This document shows, piece after piece, positions 6,869 to 14,191 of a DNA stretch of 36,770 nt. Location: positions 1-36,770 of the forward strand of contig JAHEJL010000016.1 of NCBI GenBank assembly GCA_024638885.1, read 5' to 3'. The DNA comes from Coraliomargarita sp. GTDB lineage: Bacteria; Verrucomicrobiota; Verrucomicrobiia; Opitutales; UBA953. Positions within the stretch are counted from its first letter, which is position 1, and each line of letters begins with the position of its first letter. The position numbers and the translations under genes were made by a program. The notes under the pieces are model-generated. The model did not search any database, had not been told where the DNA came from, and saw nothing but the letters and a program-made list of their open reading frames with translations.

Positions 6869-7767
6869 GCGCCCTGCCCATCGCCGTCACCTGCGGAGAC
6901 CCGGCCGGCGTCGGCCCGGAACTCCTCGCGAGCTGGCTGCGAGCCCACCCGGAGCAGGCTTCGTCGGTCGTACCCATCGGACCGGCCGACTGGATCGCGC
7001 GCCTCGGCCAAGGCCTCGCCGTTGGCCCGAAAGATTTCGTCACCCACCCCGGCCAACCCGACGACGCCGGCCAGCTGATCGCGATCGAAGCGATGGAGCT
7101 CGCCGCCCGCGGCGCCACCGGCGCGCGCTTCGCGGCCGTCGTCACCGGACCGGTGAACAAGAAAGGCCTCGCCGGCGTCGGTTATGTCTTCCCCGGCCAG
7201 ACCGAGTTCTTCGCCTCGCGCTGGAGCGGCGAGCCCGTGATGGCCTTCGCCGGCGGCAAGATGACCGTCGGCCTCGTCACCTGGCACATCCCGCTGGCCG
7301 ACGTACCGAAGTCGATCGCCGGCGCCGACATCCGTCGCACCGTCCTCGCGCTGATCGCGCTGCGCACGAAGCTCGGCGACCGTCGCCCGCGGATCGCCGT
7401 CTGCGGACTCAATCCGCACGCCGGCGAAGGGGGCCTGCTCGGCAAGGAAGACGACGCCGTCATCCGCCCCGCCGTCGAAGCGCTCCGCGCCGAAGGCCAT
7501 GACGTCGTCGGCCCGCTCCCGGGCGACACCGTCTTCCACCGCCACCTGCAGGGTGAATTCGCCGCCGTCGCCGCGACCTATCACGACCAAGGCCTCGCGC
7601 CGCTGAAGGCCGTGGACTTCTCGACCTCGGCCAACCTCAGCCTCGGGCTGAAGCACGTGCGGACCAGCCCCGACCACGGTACCGCGTATGAAATCGCCGG
7701 CCAAGGCAAGGCCGACCGCGGCAGCTTCGATTCCGCGATGCGGCTCGCACGCGTGCTTTCCGCCTGA
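6865..7767 (+). CDS. pdxA: 4-hydroxythreonine-4-phosphate dehydrogenase
   Basis: Oxidises 4-phosphohydroxy-L-threonine to the amino-ketone used with 1-deoxyxylulose 5-phosphate to make pyridoxine phosphate (DXP-dependent PLP route). The 300-residue product shows the family motifs in order: VTCGDPAGVGPE at 8-19, VVTGPVNKKGL near 92-102, PGQTEFF, the histidine of TWHIPL, CGLNPHAGEGG near 185-195, TYHDQGLAPLK with the metal-binding His, and TSPDHGTAYEIAG near the end. It is about 30 residues shorter than enteric PdxA, mostly in the first half. The start overlaps the lpxA stop (ATGA) and the stop overlaps the next start (TGATG). PLP made through it serves ThrC, also in this window. Confidence 0.95.
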   Translation: MSALPIAVTCGDPAGVGPELLASWLRAHPEQASSVVPIGPADWIARLGQGLAVGPKDFVTHPGQPDDAGQLIAIEAMELAARGATGARFAAVVTGPVNKKGLAGVGYVFPGQTEFFASRWSGEPVMAFAGGKMTVGLVTWHIPLADVPKSIAGADIRRTVLALIALRTKLGDRRPRIAVCGLNPHAGEGGLLGKEDDAVIRPAVEALRAEGHDVVGPLPGDTVFHRHLQGEFAAVAATYHDQGLAPLKAVDFSTSANLSLGLKHVRTSPDHGTAYEIAGQGKADRGSFDSAMRLARVLSA

Positions 7768-8561
7768 TGCGCCCGCTGCTGCTCTGGCTCGCGACCTGCC
7801 TGACGCTGAGCGCGGCCGGACAGCGTATCGCCAGCTACAGCCCGGGCGCGACGCAGACGTTGCTCGACCTCGGGTGTTCCGAGGAGATCGTCATGGCGAC
7901 CCGCTGGTGCCCGCTGCCGAAGGATCATCCTGCCGCACGCGATGCCGACGTCTTCCTGCCGGACCTCGAACGCTTGCTGAAGGCCAAGCCTGACCTCGTG
8001 ATCCTCCCGCGCATGACGAATCCGCTCTGGGCCGAGAAGTGCGCGCAGGCCGGCCTCCGCACCATCGTGCTCCACGCGGAGGCCCGTGATTCGGTGCGCA
8101 AGGACATCACCCTGCTCGGAGAGGCGACGAGCCGCGGCCAGGCCGCCCAAGAAATCGTCGTCCGGATGGCGGCCGGCTCATCGGCGCCGCCGAAGAAAAT
8201 CATCATCATCTGGGACGGCGTCATGGCCGGGCCGGAAAGCTATCTGGCCGAACCGCTGGCCCACGCGGCGTTCCGCTCGGGCCTCAGCCAGGGCGCTTGG
8301 GTGAAGTTCGACTGGGAGCTGCTGGCGACGGCCAAGCCCGATGCCGTGCTCTGGATCCAGAACTCCGCGACGAACGGCCCCCTCGAAGCCTATCCTGAGA
8401 AAATCGCCGAAATGGGTCGGATTCCGGCGATCAAGGACCTCACTTGCGTCAATCGGGGGCATGTCTATCAGGCTAAAAGTGGAAGCAACTGGTTGCCTGG
8501 CAGTGGTTTGCAAAAAATACTACCCGAACTCGGCAAGCTCCGTAACGACCTTCACCCCTGA
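7767..8561 (+). CDS. Periplasmic substrate-binding protein of the BtuF/FhuD type (orphan)
   Basis: The 264-residue product has a short signal peptide (MRPLLLWLATCLTLSAAGQ) and the pattern of the periplasmic-binding fold with helical backbone that binds cobalamin, haem or iron-siderophores: IASYSPGATQTLLDLG at the start, LPDLERLLKAKPDLVILP near 70-87, then a second lobe with KPDAVLWIQ, a DLTCVNRGHVYQ segment and a C-terminal LPELGKL. No lipobox is seen, so it is probably soluble in the periplasm. No ABC permease or ATPase gene is nearby, so the transporter partner must be elsewhere. The ligand cannot be told from sequence. It overlaps pdxA by one base and ends about 70 bases before the next promoter. 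Confidence 0.8.
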   Translation: MRPLLLWLATCLTLSAAGQRIASYSPGATQTLLDLGCSEEIVMATRWCPLPKDHPAARDADVFLPDLERLLKAKPDLVILPRMTNPLWAEKCAQAGLRTIVLHAEARDSVRKDITLLGEATSRGQAAQEIVVRMAAGSSAPPKKIIIIWDGVMAGPESYLAEPLAHAAFRSGLSQGAWVKFDWELLATAKPDAVLWIQNSATNGPLEAYPEKIAEMGRIPAIKDLTCVNRGHVYQAKSGSNWLPGSGLQKILPELGKLRNDLHP

Positions 8562-8594
8562 GGTGAATCCCCGCCGGAAATGGCCTCGGCCCGA

Positions 8595-8627
8595 TTGACT
8601 TAGGCCAGAGAACGGCGACCATAGCAT
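8595..8627 (+). promoter_or_regulatory. Candidate promoter of the CPC-repeat peptide gene
   Basis: TTGACT at 8595-8600 is a 5-of-6 match to a -35 box. Downstream, TAGCAT at 8622-8627 fits a TANNNT -10 pattern, but with a long 21-base spacer; CATAGC at 8620-8625 gives 19. Either way transcription would begin within a few bases of the ATG at 8634, leaving almost no leader. No ribosome-binding motif is present. Confidence 0.4.
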
Positions 8628-8633
8628 CCCACC

Positions 8634-8903
8634 ATGAACTCCAAGTTCCTCAAGCTCCTCACCCTCACCGTCGGCCTCCTCGCCCTCTCCGCCGCTTTCG
8701 TGAGCGCCGAAGAAAAGAAGGGCGACGGCAAGTGCCCGAACTGCCCGTGCGAAAAGGAAAAGCCGAAGGCCATCGTCTCGGAAGAACCCAAGAAGGACGA
8801 CAAGTGCCCGTGCGAAAAGGAAAAGCCCAAGGCCCTCGTCGCCGCCGACGAACCCTCGAAGGACGGCAAGTGCCCCTGCGAGAAGGAAAAGCCGAAGGCC
8901 TAA
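8634..8903 (+). CDS. Secreted Cys/Lys-rich peptide with three CPC repeats
   Basis: No family recognised. The 89-residue product has a clear signal peptide (basic start, Leu/Ala core, probable cleavage after AFVSA at residue 25). The mature 64 residues consist of three units ending in CPCEKEKPKA (residues 37-46, 58-67 and 80-89) separated by acidic or lysine-rich linkers. Seven cysteines are present, six in three CPC pairs plus Cys34. The repeats differ by synonymous codon changes (CCG/CCC, GAA/GAG), so the peptide seems to be under selection rather than freshly duplicated. The gene has its own candidate promoter and a very strong terminator. Metal binding, redox buffering or copper handling in the periplasm are possible and unproven. 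Confidence 0.8.
   Translation: MNSKFLKLLTLTVGLLALSAAFVSAEEKKGDGKCPNCPCEKEKPKAIVSEEPKKDDKCPCEKEKPKALVAADEPSKDGKCPCEKEKPKA
8742..8900 (+). repeat. Three in-frame CPCEKEKPKA-coding repeats
   Basis: Thirty-base units at 8742-8771, 8805-8834 and 8871-8900 encode the identical decapeptide CPCEKEKPKA. Unit starts are 63 and 66 bases apart. Third-position differences between units show that they are not identical DNA copies. Confidence 0.85.
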
Positions 8904-8923
8904 GTTCCTCGCACCAGGCGATC

Positions 8924-8953
8924 AAAGGACGAACCACCCGGTTCGTCCTTTTT
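8924..8953 (+). terminator. Strong rho-independent terminator
   Basis: AAAGGACGAACC at 8924-8935 pairs perfectly over 12 bases with GGTTCGTCCTTT at 8940-8951, loop ACCC, followed by TT and TTGTTGG. It ends the CPC-repeat gene. The convergent HAD gene stops at 8960, and on that strand the same stem is followed by only three T residues, so it may work weakly in that direction too. Confidence 0.92.
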
Positions 8954-8959
8954 GTTGGC

Positions 8960-9508
8960 TTAGAAGTCCAGCTTCAGCTCGGCGCGCACGAACGCCGGAA
9001 AATCATCATGCACCGCGAAGCCGCGACGGGCGGCCTCCAAAAGCTCTTCGGGCTTGGCCGCGCCGCTGCGCATCGCGCACGAACGGATGCCCGCGTTGAA
9101 GCCCGCCTCCCAGTCGGTGACGCGATCGCCCGTCATCCAGCAGCGCGCAGGGTCGAGGCCATGTTCGGCGATCTTCTCGAAGATGAAGCGCGGGCTCGGC
9201 TTACGATAAAGCGAAGGTTCGTCAGGGCGTTCCGGGGCGGCCTTGATCTCCAGGATGCCGGGCGCAGGCAACGCCAGCAGCTCGAGCATGCGGCGGTTGC
9301 AGGCTTCATACTGCGCCCAGGTGAAGATGCCGCGGTTGATGCCGCTCTGGTTCGTCAGCACGAACAGGCGATACCCCGCGCGGAGGCAGGCCTCCAAAGC
9401 CGGCTTCACCCCCGGGATGACCTCGATCTGCTCCTCCCGGCAGGTGTGGTGATGGTCGCGGATGAGGTTTCCGTCGCGATCGAGGAAAAGGGCGGGATGG
9501 CCGGGCAT
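8960..9508 (-). CDS. HAD-IIIA phosphatase, D,D-heptose bisphosphate phosphatase-like (GmhB-like)
   Basis: The 182-residue product is a short HAD hydrolase with all four motifs: FLDRDGNLI at 8-16 (nucleophile Asp10, acid/base Asp12), VLTNQSGINRG near 50-60, RKPSPRFI near 104-111, and TGDRVTDWEAGFNAG near 126-140. GmhB removes the 7-phosphate of D-glycero-D-manno-heptose 1,7-bisphosphate for LPS core heptose; HisB-N histidinol phosphatases share the fold. The Cys/His zinc loop usual in GmhB is not visible where expected (APERPDEPSLY region), so the substrate is uncertain. The ATG at 9508 is chosen because an open extension upstream reads through the rpmF promoter region and is Arg/Pro-rich nonsense. 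It converges on the CPC-peptide gene and diverges from rpmF. Confidence 0.82.
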   Translation of the reverse strand: MPGHPALFLDRDGNLIRDHHHTCREEQIEVIPGVKPALEACLRAGYRLFVLTNQSGINRGIFTWAQYEACNRRMLELLALPAPGILEIKAAPERPDEPSLYRKPSPRFIFEKIAEHGLDPARCWMTGDRVTDWEAGFNAGIRSCAMRSGAAKPEELLEAARRGFAVHDDFPAFVRAELKLDF

Positions 9509-9559
9509 CCGGCCAGCCAAACAAACCTGCCCACAATCGCAAGGGAATGGAAAGGGGGC

Positions 9560-9587
9560 TTGACCGAGGGGGCCAGAGGGGTAGAAC
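9560..9587 (+). promoter_or_regulatory. Candidate rpmF-plsX-fabH promoter
   Basis: TTGACC at 9560-9565 and TAGAAC at 9582-9587 are separated by 16 bases, a fair match to a housekeeping promoter. Transcription would start near 9594, leaving a leader of about 18 bases before the rpmF ATG with no Shine-Dalgarno motif. Confidence 0.45.
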
Positions 9588-9611
9588 CGACCCTCATCCA
9601 AGCGTAGAACC

Positions 9612-9791
9612 ATGGCCAATCCGAAACGTAAACAGTCCAAACGCCGCAGCCGACTCCGTCGTGGCGCCAACCAGTTCCGCGCCCCGAAACTCGTCAAAGA
9701 CGCTGAATCCGGCGCCCTTCGTCGCTCCCACCGCGTCGACCCGACCACGGGTAAGTATCGCGGCCGCCAAGTCCTGGACACCGGAGCCTAA
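9612..9791 (+). CDS. rpmF: 50S ribosomal protein L32
   Basis: The 59-residue product begins MANPKRKQSKRRSRLRRG and continues with SHRVDPTTGKYRGRQVL, the usual L32 form: the N-terminal proline-lysine-arginine tail that enters the ribosome and a conserved SHR-x-(5)-G-x-Y-x-G-R-x-V block. It lacks the four zinc-binding cysteines that some L32 proteins carry. The gene directly precedes plsX and fabH, a very common arrangement linking ribosome and lipid synthesis. The DUF177 (YceD) gene that often comes before rpmF is absent here; a divergent HAD gene takes its place. Confidence 0.95.
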   Translation: MANPKRKQSKRRSRLRRGANQFRAPKLVKDAESGALRRSHRVDPTTGKYRGRQVLDTGA

Positions 9792-9818
9792 GCTCCACCC
9801 CGGGCTAAGCCCGATCTC

Positions 9819-10889
9819 ATGAGCGAAGCCACTCCGAAGAAAGGCCACCGTGTCGCCCTCGACTGCATGGGCGGAGACATGGGCCCTTCGGAAGCCGTCG
9901 CCGCCGCCGCCCTCGCCTTCAAGGAAGGAATCATCGGGACGGACGACACCTTGGTGCTCGTCGGGCACGAAGATAACCTGCGCATGCTCGCCAGCGAGCA
10001 CCGGGCGCTGAAGAACGCGCGCGTCTCCTATCGCAACGCCACCAGCATCGTCGCCCCCGACGACGCTCCGATGGCCGTCCTGAAGTCCAAGCGCGACTCC
10101 TCGATGGTGATCGCGCTCGAGATGCTCAAGGCGGGCGAAGTCGACGCCGTCGTCTCGACCGGCAACACCAAGGCCCTCGTCGCCGCCGGCACCATCAAGG
10201 TCCGCCCGATGGAAGGCGCCGAACGCCCCGCCCTCGCGGCCATCATGCCGCGTCGCGAAGGCCATTTCATCATGCTGGACGTCGGGGCGAACCCCGAGGC
10301 CACGCCCGCCCAGCTGCTGCATAACGCCGTCCTCGGCTCCATCTACGCCCAGAGCGCCCTCGGCATCGCCCGCCCGCGCGTCGGCCTCCTGACGGTCGGC
10401 ACCGAAGAAGGCAAAGGCGGCCCGCGCATCAACCGCACGCACGCCCTGCTCAAGGCCATGGGCGATCGCATCAATTACGTCGGTCCCGTCGAAGGTTTCG
10501 ACGTCTTCGGCGACGCCTGCGACGTGGTCGTCACCGACGGCTTCACGGGCAACATCATCCTCAAGACGCTGGAAGGCCTCGTCTACATGGTCCGCGACAT
10601 GGTCGGCAGCAAGGTGAAGAGCAATCCGGTCTACCTGGCCGGCGGCATCGCCATGTTCCCGCTCCTGCGCGACCTCAAGGGCAAGCTGAAGCCCGAGCGT
10701 TACGGCGGAGCCCCGCTGCTCGGCCTCACCGGACTCGTCATGAAGGCCCACGGTTCGAGCAACCGCCAGGGCATCGCCAGCGCCATCCGCCTGGGCTTGG
10801 AAGCCCTCGGCCACGGCGCCGGCCACCGCATGCTGACCTCGCTGGCCGAGGCGAATGCCGTGATTTCCTCCACCCCGGAGGAAGCCTGA
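9819..10889 (+). CDS. plsX: Phosphate acyltransferase PlsX
   Basis: Makes acyl-phosphate from acyl-ACP and phosphate, the acyl donor for PlsY in phosphatidic acid synthesis; a peripheral membrane enzyme. The 356-residue product shows VALDCMGGDMGPSEAV near 11-26, DAVVSTGNTKALVAAG near 110-125, MLDVGANPEATPAQLL near 151-166, GPVEGFDVFGDACDVVVTDGF and TGNIILKTLEG near 222-255, and YGGAPLLGLTG near 294-304. It sits 27 bases after rpmF and 48 bases before fabH. The start follows a C-rich leader with no ribosome-binding motif. Confidence 0.95.
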   Translation: MSEATPKKGHRVALDCMGGDMGPSEAVAAAALAFKEGIIGTDDTLVLVGHEDNLRMLASEHRALKNARVSYRNATSIVAPDDAPMAVLKSKRDSSMVIALEMLKAGEVDAVVSTGNTKALVAAGTIKVRPMEGAERPALAAIMPRREGHFIMLDVGANPEATPAQLLHNAVLGSIYAQSALGIARPRVGLLTVGTEEGKGGPRINRTHALLKAMGDRINYVGPVEGFDVFGDACDVVVTDGFTGNIILKTLEGLVYMVRDMVGSKVKSNPVYLAGGIAMFPLLRDLKGKLKPERYGGAPLLGLTGLVMKAHGSSNRQGIASAIRLGLEALGHGAGHRMLTSLAEANAVISSTPEEA

Positions 10890-10901
10890 GGTTTTAGTGT
10901 T

Positions 10902-10927
10902 CCCTTCCCCGCCCAAGGGGTCTTTTC
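10902..10927 (+). terminator. Weak hairpin with T-rich tail between plsX and fabH
   Basis: CCCTT at 10902-10906 can pair with AAGGG at 10915-10919, or CCCC at 10907-10910 with GGGG at 10917-10920; TCTTTTCT follows. The stem is only 4-5 base pairs, so it may attenuate rather than end transcription. plsX and fabH are otherwise spaced like an operon. Confidence 0.3.
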
Positions 10928-10937
10928 TCACGCATCG

Positions 10938-11951
10938 ATGAGCAGCGTTGAGCTATCAGTCTTTATCCGGGCCATCGGGGTCCATACCCCCGAACGCACG
11001 CTCACGAACGCCGAACTGTCCAAGATGGTGGACACGTCCGACGAGTGGATCAAGACCCGCTCCGGCATCGCCGAACGCCGCATCGCCGGACCGGGCGAAA
11101 ACCCGTCGGACATGGGCGCCAAGGCGGCCGCCAAGGCCATCGCCCGCGCCGGACTGACCCCGGCCGACGTCGACCTGCTCATCGTCGCGACGATGACGCC
11201 GGACGTACCCTTCCCCTCCACCGCCTGCTTCCTCCAGGCCAAGCTGGGCCTCCGTCGCGACATCCCCTGCTTCGACGTCTCCGCCGCCTGCTCGGGCTTC
11301 GTCTACGCCCTCCAGGTGGCCAAGGACATGATGCGCTCCGGCTCCTACCGCCGCGCGCTCGTCGTCGGCGCCGAGAAGCTTTCGAGCGTCGTCGACTGGT
11401 CCGACCGCACGACCTGCGTGCTCTTCGGCGACGGCGCCGGCGCGGCCCTGCTCGAGACCACGACCGAACCGAACGTCGGCCTCCTCGGCAACCTCCTCGG
11501 CGCGGACGGCAACAACGCCGAGCTCCTGCATTGCGCGGCCGGCGGCTCCGCCGCGCCCGCGACCGCCGACTCGCTCCGCGACGGCAAGCACTTCCTCCGC
11601 ATGAACGGCAAGGAAGTCTTCCGCCACGCCGTGCGCGTGATGGCCGAGTCCTGCGAGCGCGTGCTCGCGAAGTGCGACGTGAAGTCCGAGCAGGTCGCGT
11701 GGTTCATCCCGCATCAGGCCAACATCCGCATCCTCGAGGCCGTGGCCAGCCAGCTGAACGTCGGCATGGACCGCTTCCCCTCGAACCTCGAACGCTACGG
11801 CAACACGTCCGCGGCCTCGATCCCCCTCGCGCTCGAAGAAGCCTGGCAGGCCGGCAAGATCAAGCACGGCGACCTCATCCTGATCGTCGCCTTCGGCGCC
11901 GGCCTCACCTGGGGCGCGACCCTCCTCCGTTGGCATGAACCTACTCGCTAA
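10938..11951 (+). CDS. fabH: Beta-ketoacyl-ACP synthase III
   Basis: Condenses acetyl-CoA (or a related short starter) with malonyl-ACP to begin fatty acid synthesis. The 337-residue thiolase-fold product has the full catalytic triad: Cys118 in DVSAACSGFVYAL, His259 in FIPHQANIRIL and Asn289 in RYGNTSAASIPLAL. TSDEWIKTRSGIAERR at 33-48 is the usual N-terminal signature and FGDGAGAALLE near 163-173 the glycine-rich loop. Length is normal to slightly long. It follows plsX, and its last 17 bases overlap the start of the next gene in another frame, so FabH is probably transcribed together with the envelope genes behind it. Confidence 0.95.
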   Translation: MSSVELSVFIRAIGVHTPERTLTNAELSKMVDTSDEWIKTRSGIAERRIAGPGENPSDMGAKAAAKAIARAGLTPADVDLLIVATMTPDVPFPSTACFLQAKLGLRRDIPCFDVSAACSGFVYALQVAKDMMRSGSYRRALVVGAEKLSSVVDWSDRTTCVLFGDGAGAALLETTTEPNVGLLGNLLGADGNNAELLHCAAGGSAAPATADSLRDGKHFLRMNGKEVFRHAVRVMAESCERVLAKCDVKSEQVAWFIPHQANIRILEAVASQLNVGMDRFPSNLERYGNTSAASIPLALEEAWQAGKIKHGDLILIVAFGAGLTWGATLLRWHEPTR

Positions 11952-13056
11952 ATCCTTCCTCGCCGCCGCGCTCCTGCTCGGCTCCCACGCCCACGCGGAA
12001 TACGTCCGCTTCGAAGGCGCGTGGCGCCTCAAGCCCGGCTCCGCGAACGACGTGACCCCGCCCTCGCGCCTCCCCGTCGTGCTGCTGGCGATGAACCACG
12101 CCTCCAAGGAAGCCGAAGCCGGCGACGTCGGCGGGGCCATCAAGGAATGGGCCGTGATCGGCGAAGCCAACGCCGGTACCGAAGCCGAGGCCGTCTCGAT
12201 CCTCGAGCGCGCCCGCCTCCACGCCGACCGCCACGAATTCGAGCACGCCACCGAGCTCATCGACGACCTCTACGCCCGCCATTCCGGCTTCGCGGGCTTC
12301 GCCGGCGCCGTGCAGCTCCAGTTCCAGATCGCCAACCGCCTCGCGGACGGCGAACGCCGCAAGCTCGGCGGCTGGTTCCCCTGGTTCCGCGACCCCGAAG
12401 GCGCCATCGCCCTCTGGCAGAAGACCGTGCGCCTCGCGCCCAACGGACCGCTCGCCGACGAATGCCTCATCCGCACCGCCCGCCTCGCCAAGGAACGCGG
12501 CCTCGACGCGAAGATGAACGACGCCCTCGAACGCATCGTCAGCGATTACCCGACCTCGAAGTTCGCGCCCGAAGCGCTCGAGATGCTCGCCACCCTCCGC
12601 GGCAAGGAATCGCTCGGACCCGCCTGGGACCAGGCCACGACGATCGAAGCCGCCGACCACTGGCGCACGCTCGCCGACCAGTTCCCCAACGACCCGCGCG
12701 CCAAGCAGGCCGTCGAACAGATCGCGCTCCTGCGCGACCGCGCCGCCCGCGCCCGCCTGAGCCTCGCGAAGTTCTACTTCTTCGACCGCAACAACCCGGA
12801 AGGCGCCAAGCTGATGGCCAACGCCTGCCGCAACATCGCCCCCGAATCGGCCGCCGCCAAGGAAGCCGAGGAACTCCTCGCCCGCATCCAGAAGGACCCG
12901 ACGCCGCCGAAGACCATCGCGGACCGCCTGCTCGGCACCTACCCGCGCCCCCGCACGGCGGCCGAAGCCAAGCCCCAGCCGGTCGGCGACGAGCTCGACG
13001 CGCTCGGCTTCAAGAAGGAAGCCCCGAAGTCGGCCACCGACACGGAACGCCGATGA
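11935..13056 (+). CDS. Secreted TPR-type protein, BamD-like
   Basis: The 373-residue product has a signal peptide (MNLLAKSFLAAALLLGSHAHA, cleavage before EYVRFEG). The mature part is helical repeats: pairs such as AGDVGGAIKEWAVIG, HEFEHATELIDDLYARH, GAIALWQKTVRLAPNGPLADE and MNDALERIVSDYPTSKFAPEALEML match the tetratricopeptide/Sel1-like style of BamD (YfiO), the lipoprotein that helps fold outer-membrane beta-barrels. Unlike BamD there is no lipobox cysteine, so it would be soluble or held by partners. The C-terminus is Pro/Lys-rich and disordered-looking. It sits between fabH (17-base overlap) and lptE (4-base overlap), a context of outer-membrane building. A plain periplasmic TPR protein is the main alternative. 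Confidence 0.75.
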   Translation: MNLLAKSFLAAALLLGSHAHAEYVRFEGAWRLKPGSANDVTPPSRLPVVLLAMNHASKEAEAGDVGGAIKEWAVIGEANAGTEAEAVSILERARLHADRHEFEHATELIDDLYARHSGFAGFAGAVQLQFQIANRLADGERRKLGGWFPWFRDPEGAIALWQKTVRLAPNGPLADECLIRTARLAKERGLDAKMNDALERIVSDYPTSKFAPEALEMLATLRGKESLGPAWDQATTIEAADHWRTLADQFPNDPRAKQAVEQIALLRDRAARARLSLAKFYFFDRNNPEGAKLMANACRNIAPESAAAKEAEELLARIQKDPTPPKTIADRLLGTYPRPRTAAEAKPQPVGDELDALGFKKEAPKSATDTERR

Positions 13057-13538
13057 CGCGCCTCCTCGCCTTCCTCGCCGCCGCCTTGTGCGTCGGCTGC
13101 TCCGCCTACCAGCTCGGCGGCCCCAAGCCGGCCTTCCGTCACGTCGAGGTCGCGCCGATCCGCAACTCCACCTCGCGCACCGGCACGCACGCCGTGCTGC
13201 ATGGCAAGCTGCTCGAGGCCCTCGCCGCCGACCCCCGCATCAAGGTCGGCCCGGGCGAAGCCCTGCTCGAAGCGGAAGTGGTCCGCTACCAGCGCGACGG
13301 CTTCACCACCAAGACCGGCGACGCCTACGCCTTCACGAGCTATCGCGTCAGCTTCGAGGTGCGCTGCACCCTGACGACCGACGGCGGCAAGCGCGTGCTG
13401 TTCAAGGACCGCGCCTTCCGCTCCGTCGCCACCCTGCAGATCGCGGGCGACCCCGCCGCCGAAGAGCTCAGCCTCGGGCCGACGCTCTTCGCCGACATCG
13501 CCGCGCAGGTCCGCGAAGCCGCCACCACCGCCTGGTAA
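13053..13538 (+). CDS. lptE: LPS assembly lipoprotein LptE
   Basis: The 161-residue product starts with a lipoprotein signal (MTRLLAFLAAALCVGC; lipidated Cys16) followed by SAYQLGG, then a strand-rich body typical of LptE/RlpB: VEVAPIRNSTSRTG, LHGKLLEALAADPRIKVG, GEALLEAEVVRYQRDG and SYRVSFEVRCTLT. LptE plugs the LptD barrel that inserts lipopolysaccharide into the outer leaflet. The ATG overlaps the preceding stop by four bases (ATGA). LptE sequences diverge greatly, so the call rests on signal, size, the SAYxLGG start and the LPS-related neighbours. Confidence 0.82.
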   Translation: MTRLLAFLAAALCVGCSAYQLGGPKPAFRHVEVAPIRNSTSRTGTHAVLHGKLLEALAADPRIKVGPGEALLEAEVVRYQRDGFTTKTGDAYAFTSYRVSFEVRCTLTTDGGKRVLFKDRAFRSVATLQIAGDPAAEELSLGPTLFADIAAQVREAATTAW

Positions 13539-13540
13539 GC

Positions 13541-14191
13541 ATGCGCCCCGCCGTCGTCGCCCCTTCCCTGCTCGCGGCCAACCACGGCGCCTTCGCGGAA
13601 GGCGTGCGCACGGTGGAAGCCGCCGGCGTCAGCTGGCTGCACATCGACATCATGGACGGGCACTTCGTGCCCAACATCAGCTTCGGCCCGCAGGTCGTCG
13701 CCGACCTCCGCCCGCTGACCAAGCTGCACTTCGACGTGCACCTGATGCTCAGCCATCCGGACCGTTACGTCACGGCCTTCGCCAAGGCCGGCGCCGAACG
13801 CCTCACGGTCCACGTCGAGGCCGACCACGACGTCGCCAAGACCATCGCCGCGATCAAGGCCGCCGGGCTCACCGCCGGCATCGCGATGAATCCCGACGCC
13901 GACCCGCGCCGCGTGCTGCCCTACCTCGACGACGTCGACCTCGTGCTCTGCATGACGGTCTTCCCCGGCTTCGGCGGCCAGTCGTTCATCCCTTCCGTCC
14001 TCGACAGCATCCGCTTCATCGCCGCCGAACGCGCGAAGCGCGGCGCGAACTTCCGCCTCGAGGTCGACGGCGGCATCAACGTCGAGACCGGCCTGCGCTG
14101 CCGCGAGGCGGGCGCCGACACGCTCGTCGCGGGCACCGCGTTCTACAAGGCCGCGGACCGCAAGGCCTTCGTGGCCGCGCTGACGGCCTAA
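13541..14191 (+). CDS. rpe: Ribulose-phosphate 3-epimerase
   Basis: Interconverts ribulose 5-phosphate and xylulose 5-phosphate in the pentose phosphate pathway. The 216-residue TIM barrel starts MRPAVVAPSLLAAN and carries the metal ligands and catalytic aspartates in WLHIDIMDGHFVPNIS (His34, Asp36, His41 region), DVHLMLSHPDRYV near 65-77, MTVFPGFGGQSFIP near 138-151 and LEVDGGIN near 174-181. It begins two bases after lptE, so it appears to be the last gene of the rpmF-plsX-fabH run. It ends in a tail-to-tail overlap with rlmN in which the stop codons share two bases, with no terminator. Confidence 0.95.
   Translation: MRPAVVAPSLLAANHGAFAEGVRTVEAAGVSWLHIDIMDGHFVPNISFGPQVVADLRPLTKLHFDVHLMLSHPDRYVTAFAKAGAERLTVHVEADHDVAKTIAAIKAAGLTAGIAMNPDADPRRVLPYLDDVDLVLCMTVFPGFGGQSFIPSVLDSIRFIAAERAKRGANFRLEVDGGINVETGLRCREAGADTLVAGTAFYKAADRKAFVAALTA

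Noticed and set aside
8742..8900. The repeats in the small secreted peptide as a CRISPR array or assembly artefact
   Set aside because: Only three units, in frame, encoding the same peptide with synonymous changes; no spacer structure and no cas genes.
8924..8953. The long perfect hairpin as a dispersed repeat or transposon end
   Set aside because: It has the T-run and position of an intrinsic terminator and no similar copy or target duplication is visible in the window.
9509..9781. A 91-codon extension of the HAD phosphatase on the minus strand
   Set aside because: It runs antisense through rpmF and its promoter, and the encoded residues are Arg/Ser-rich without family similarity.
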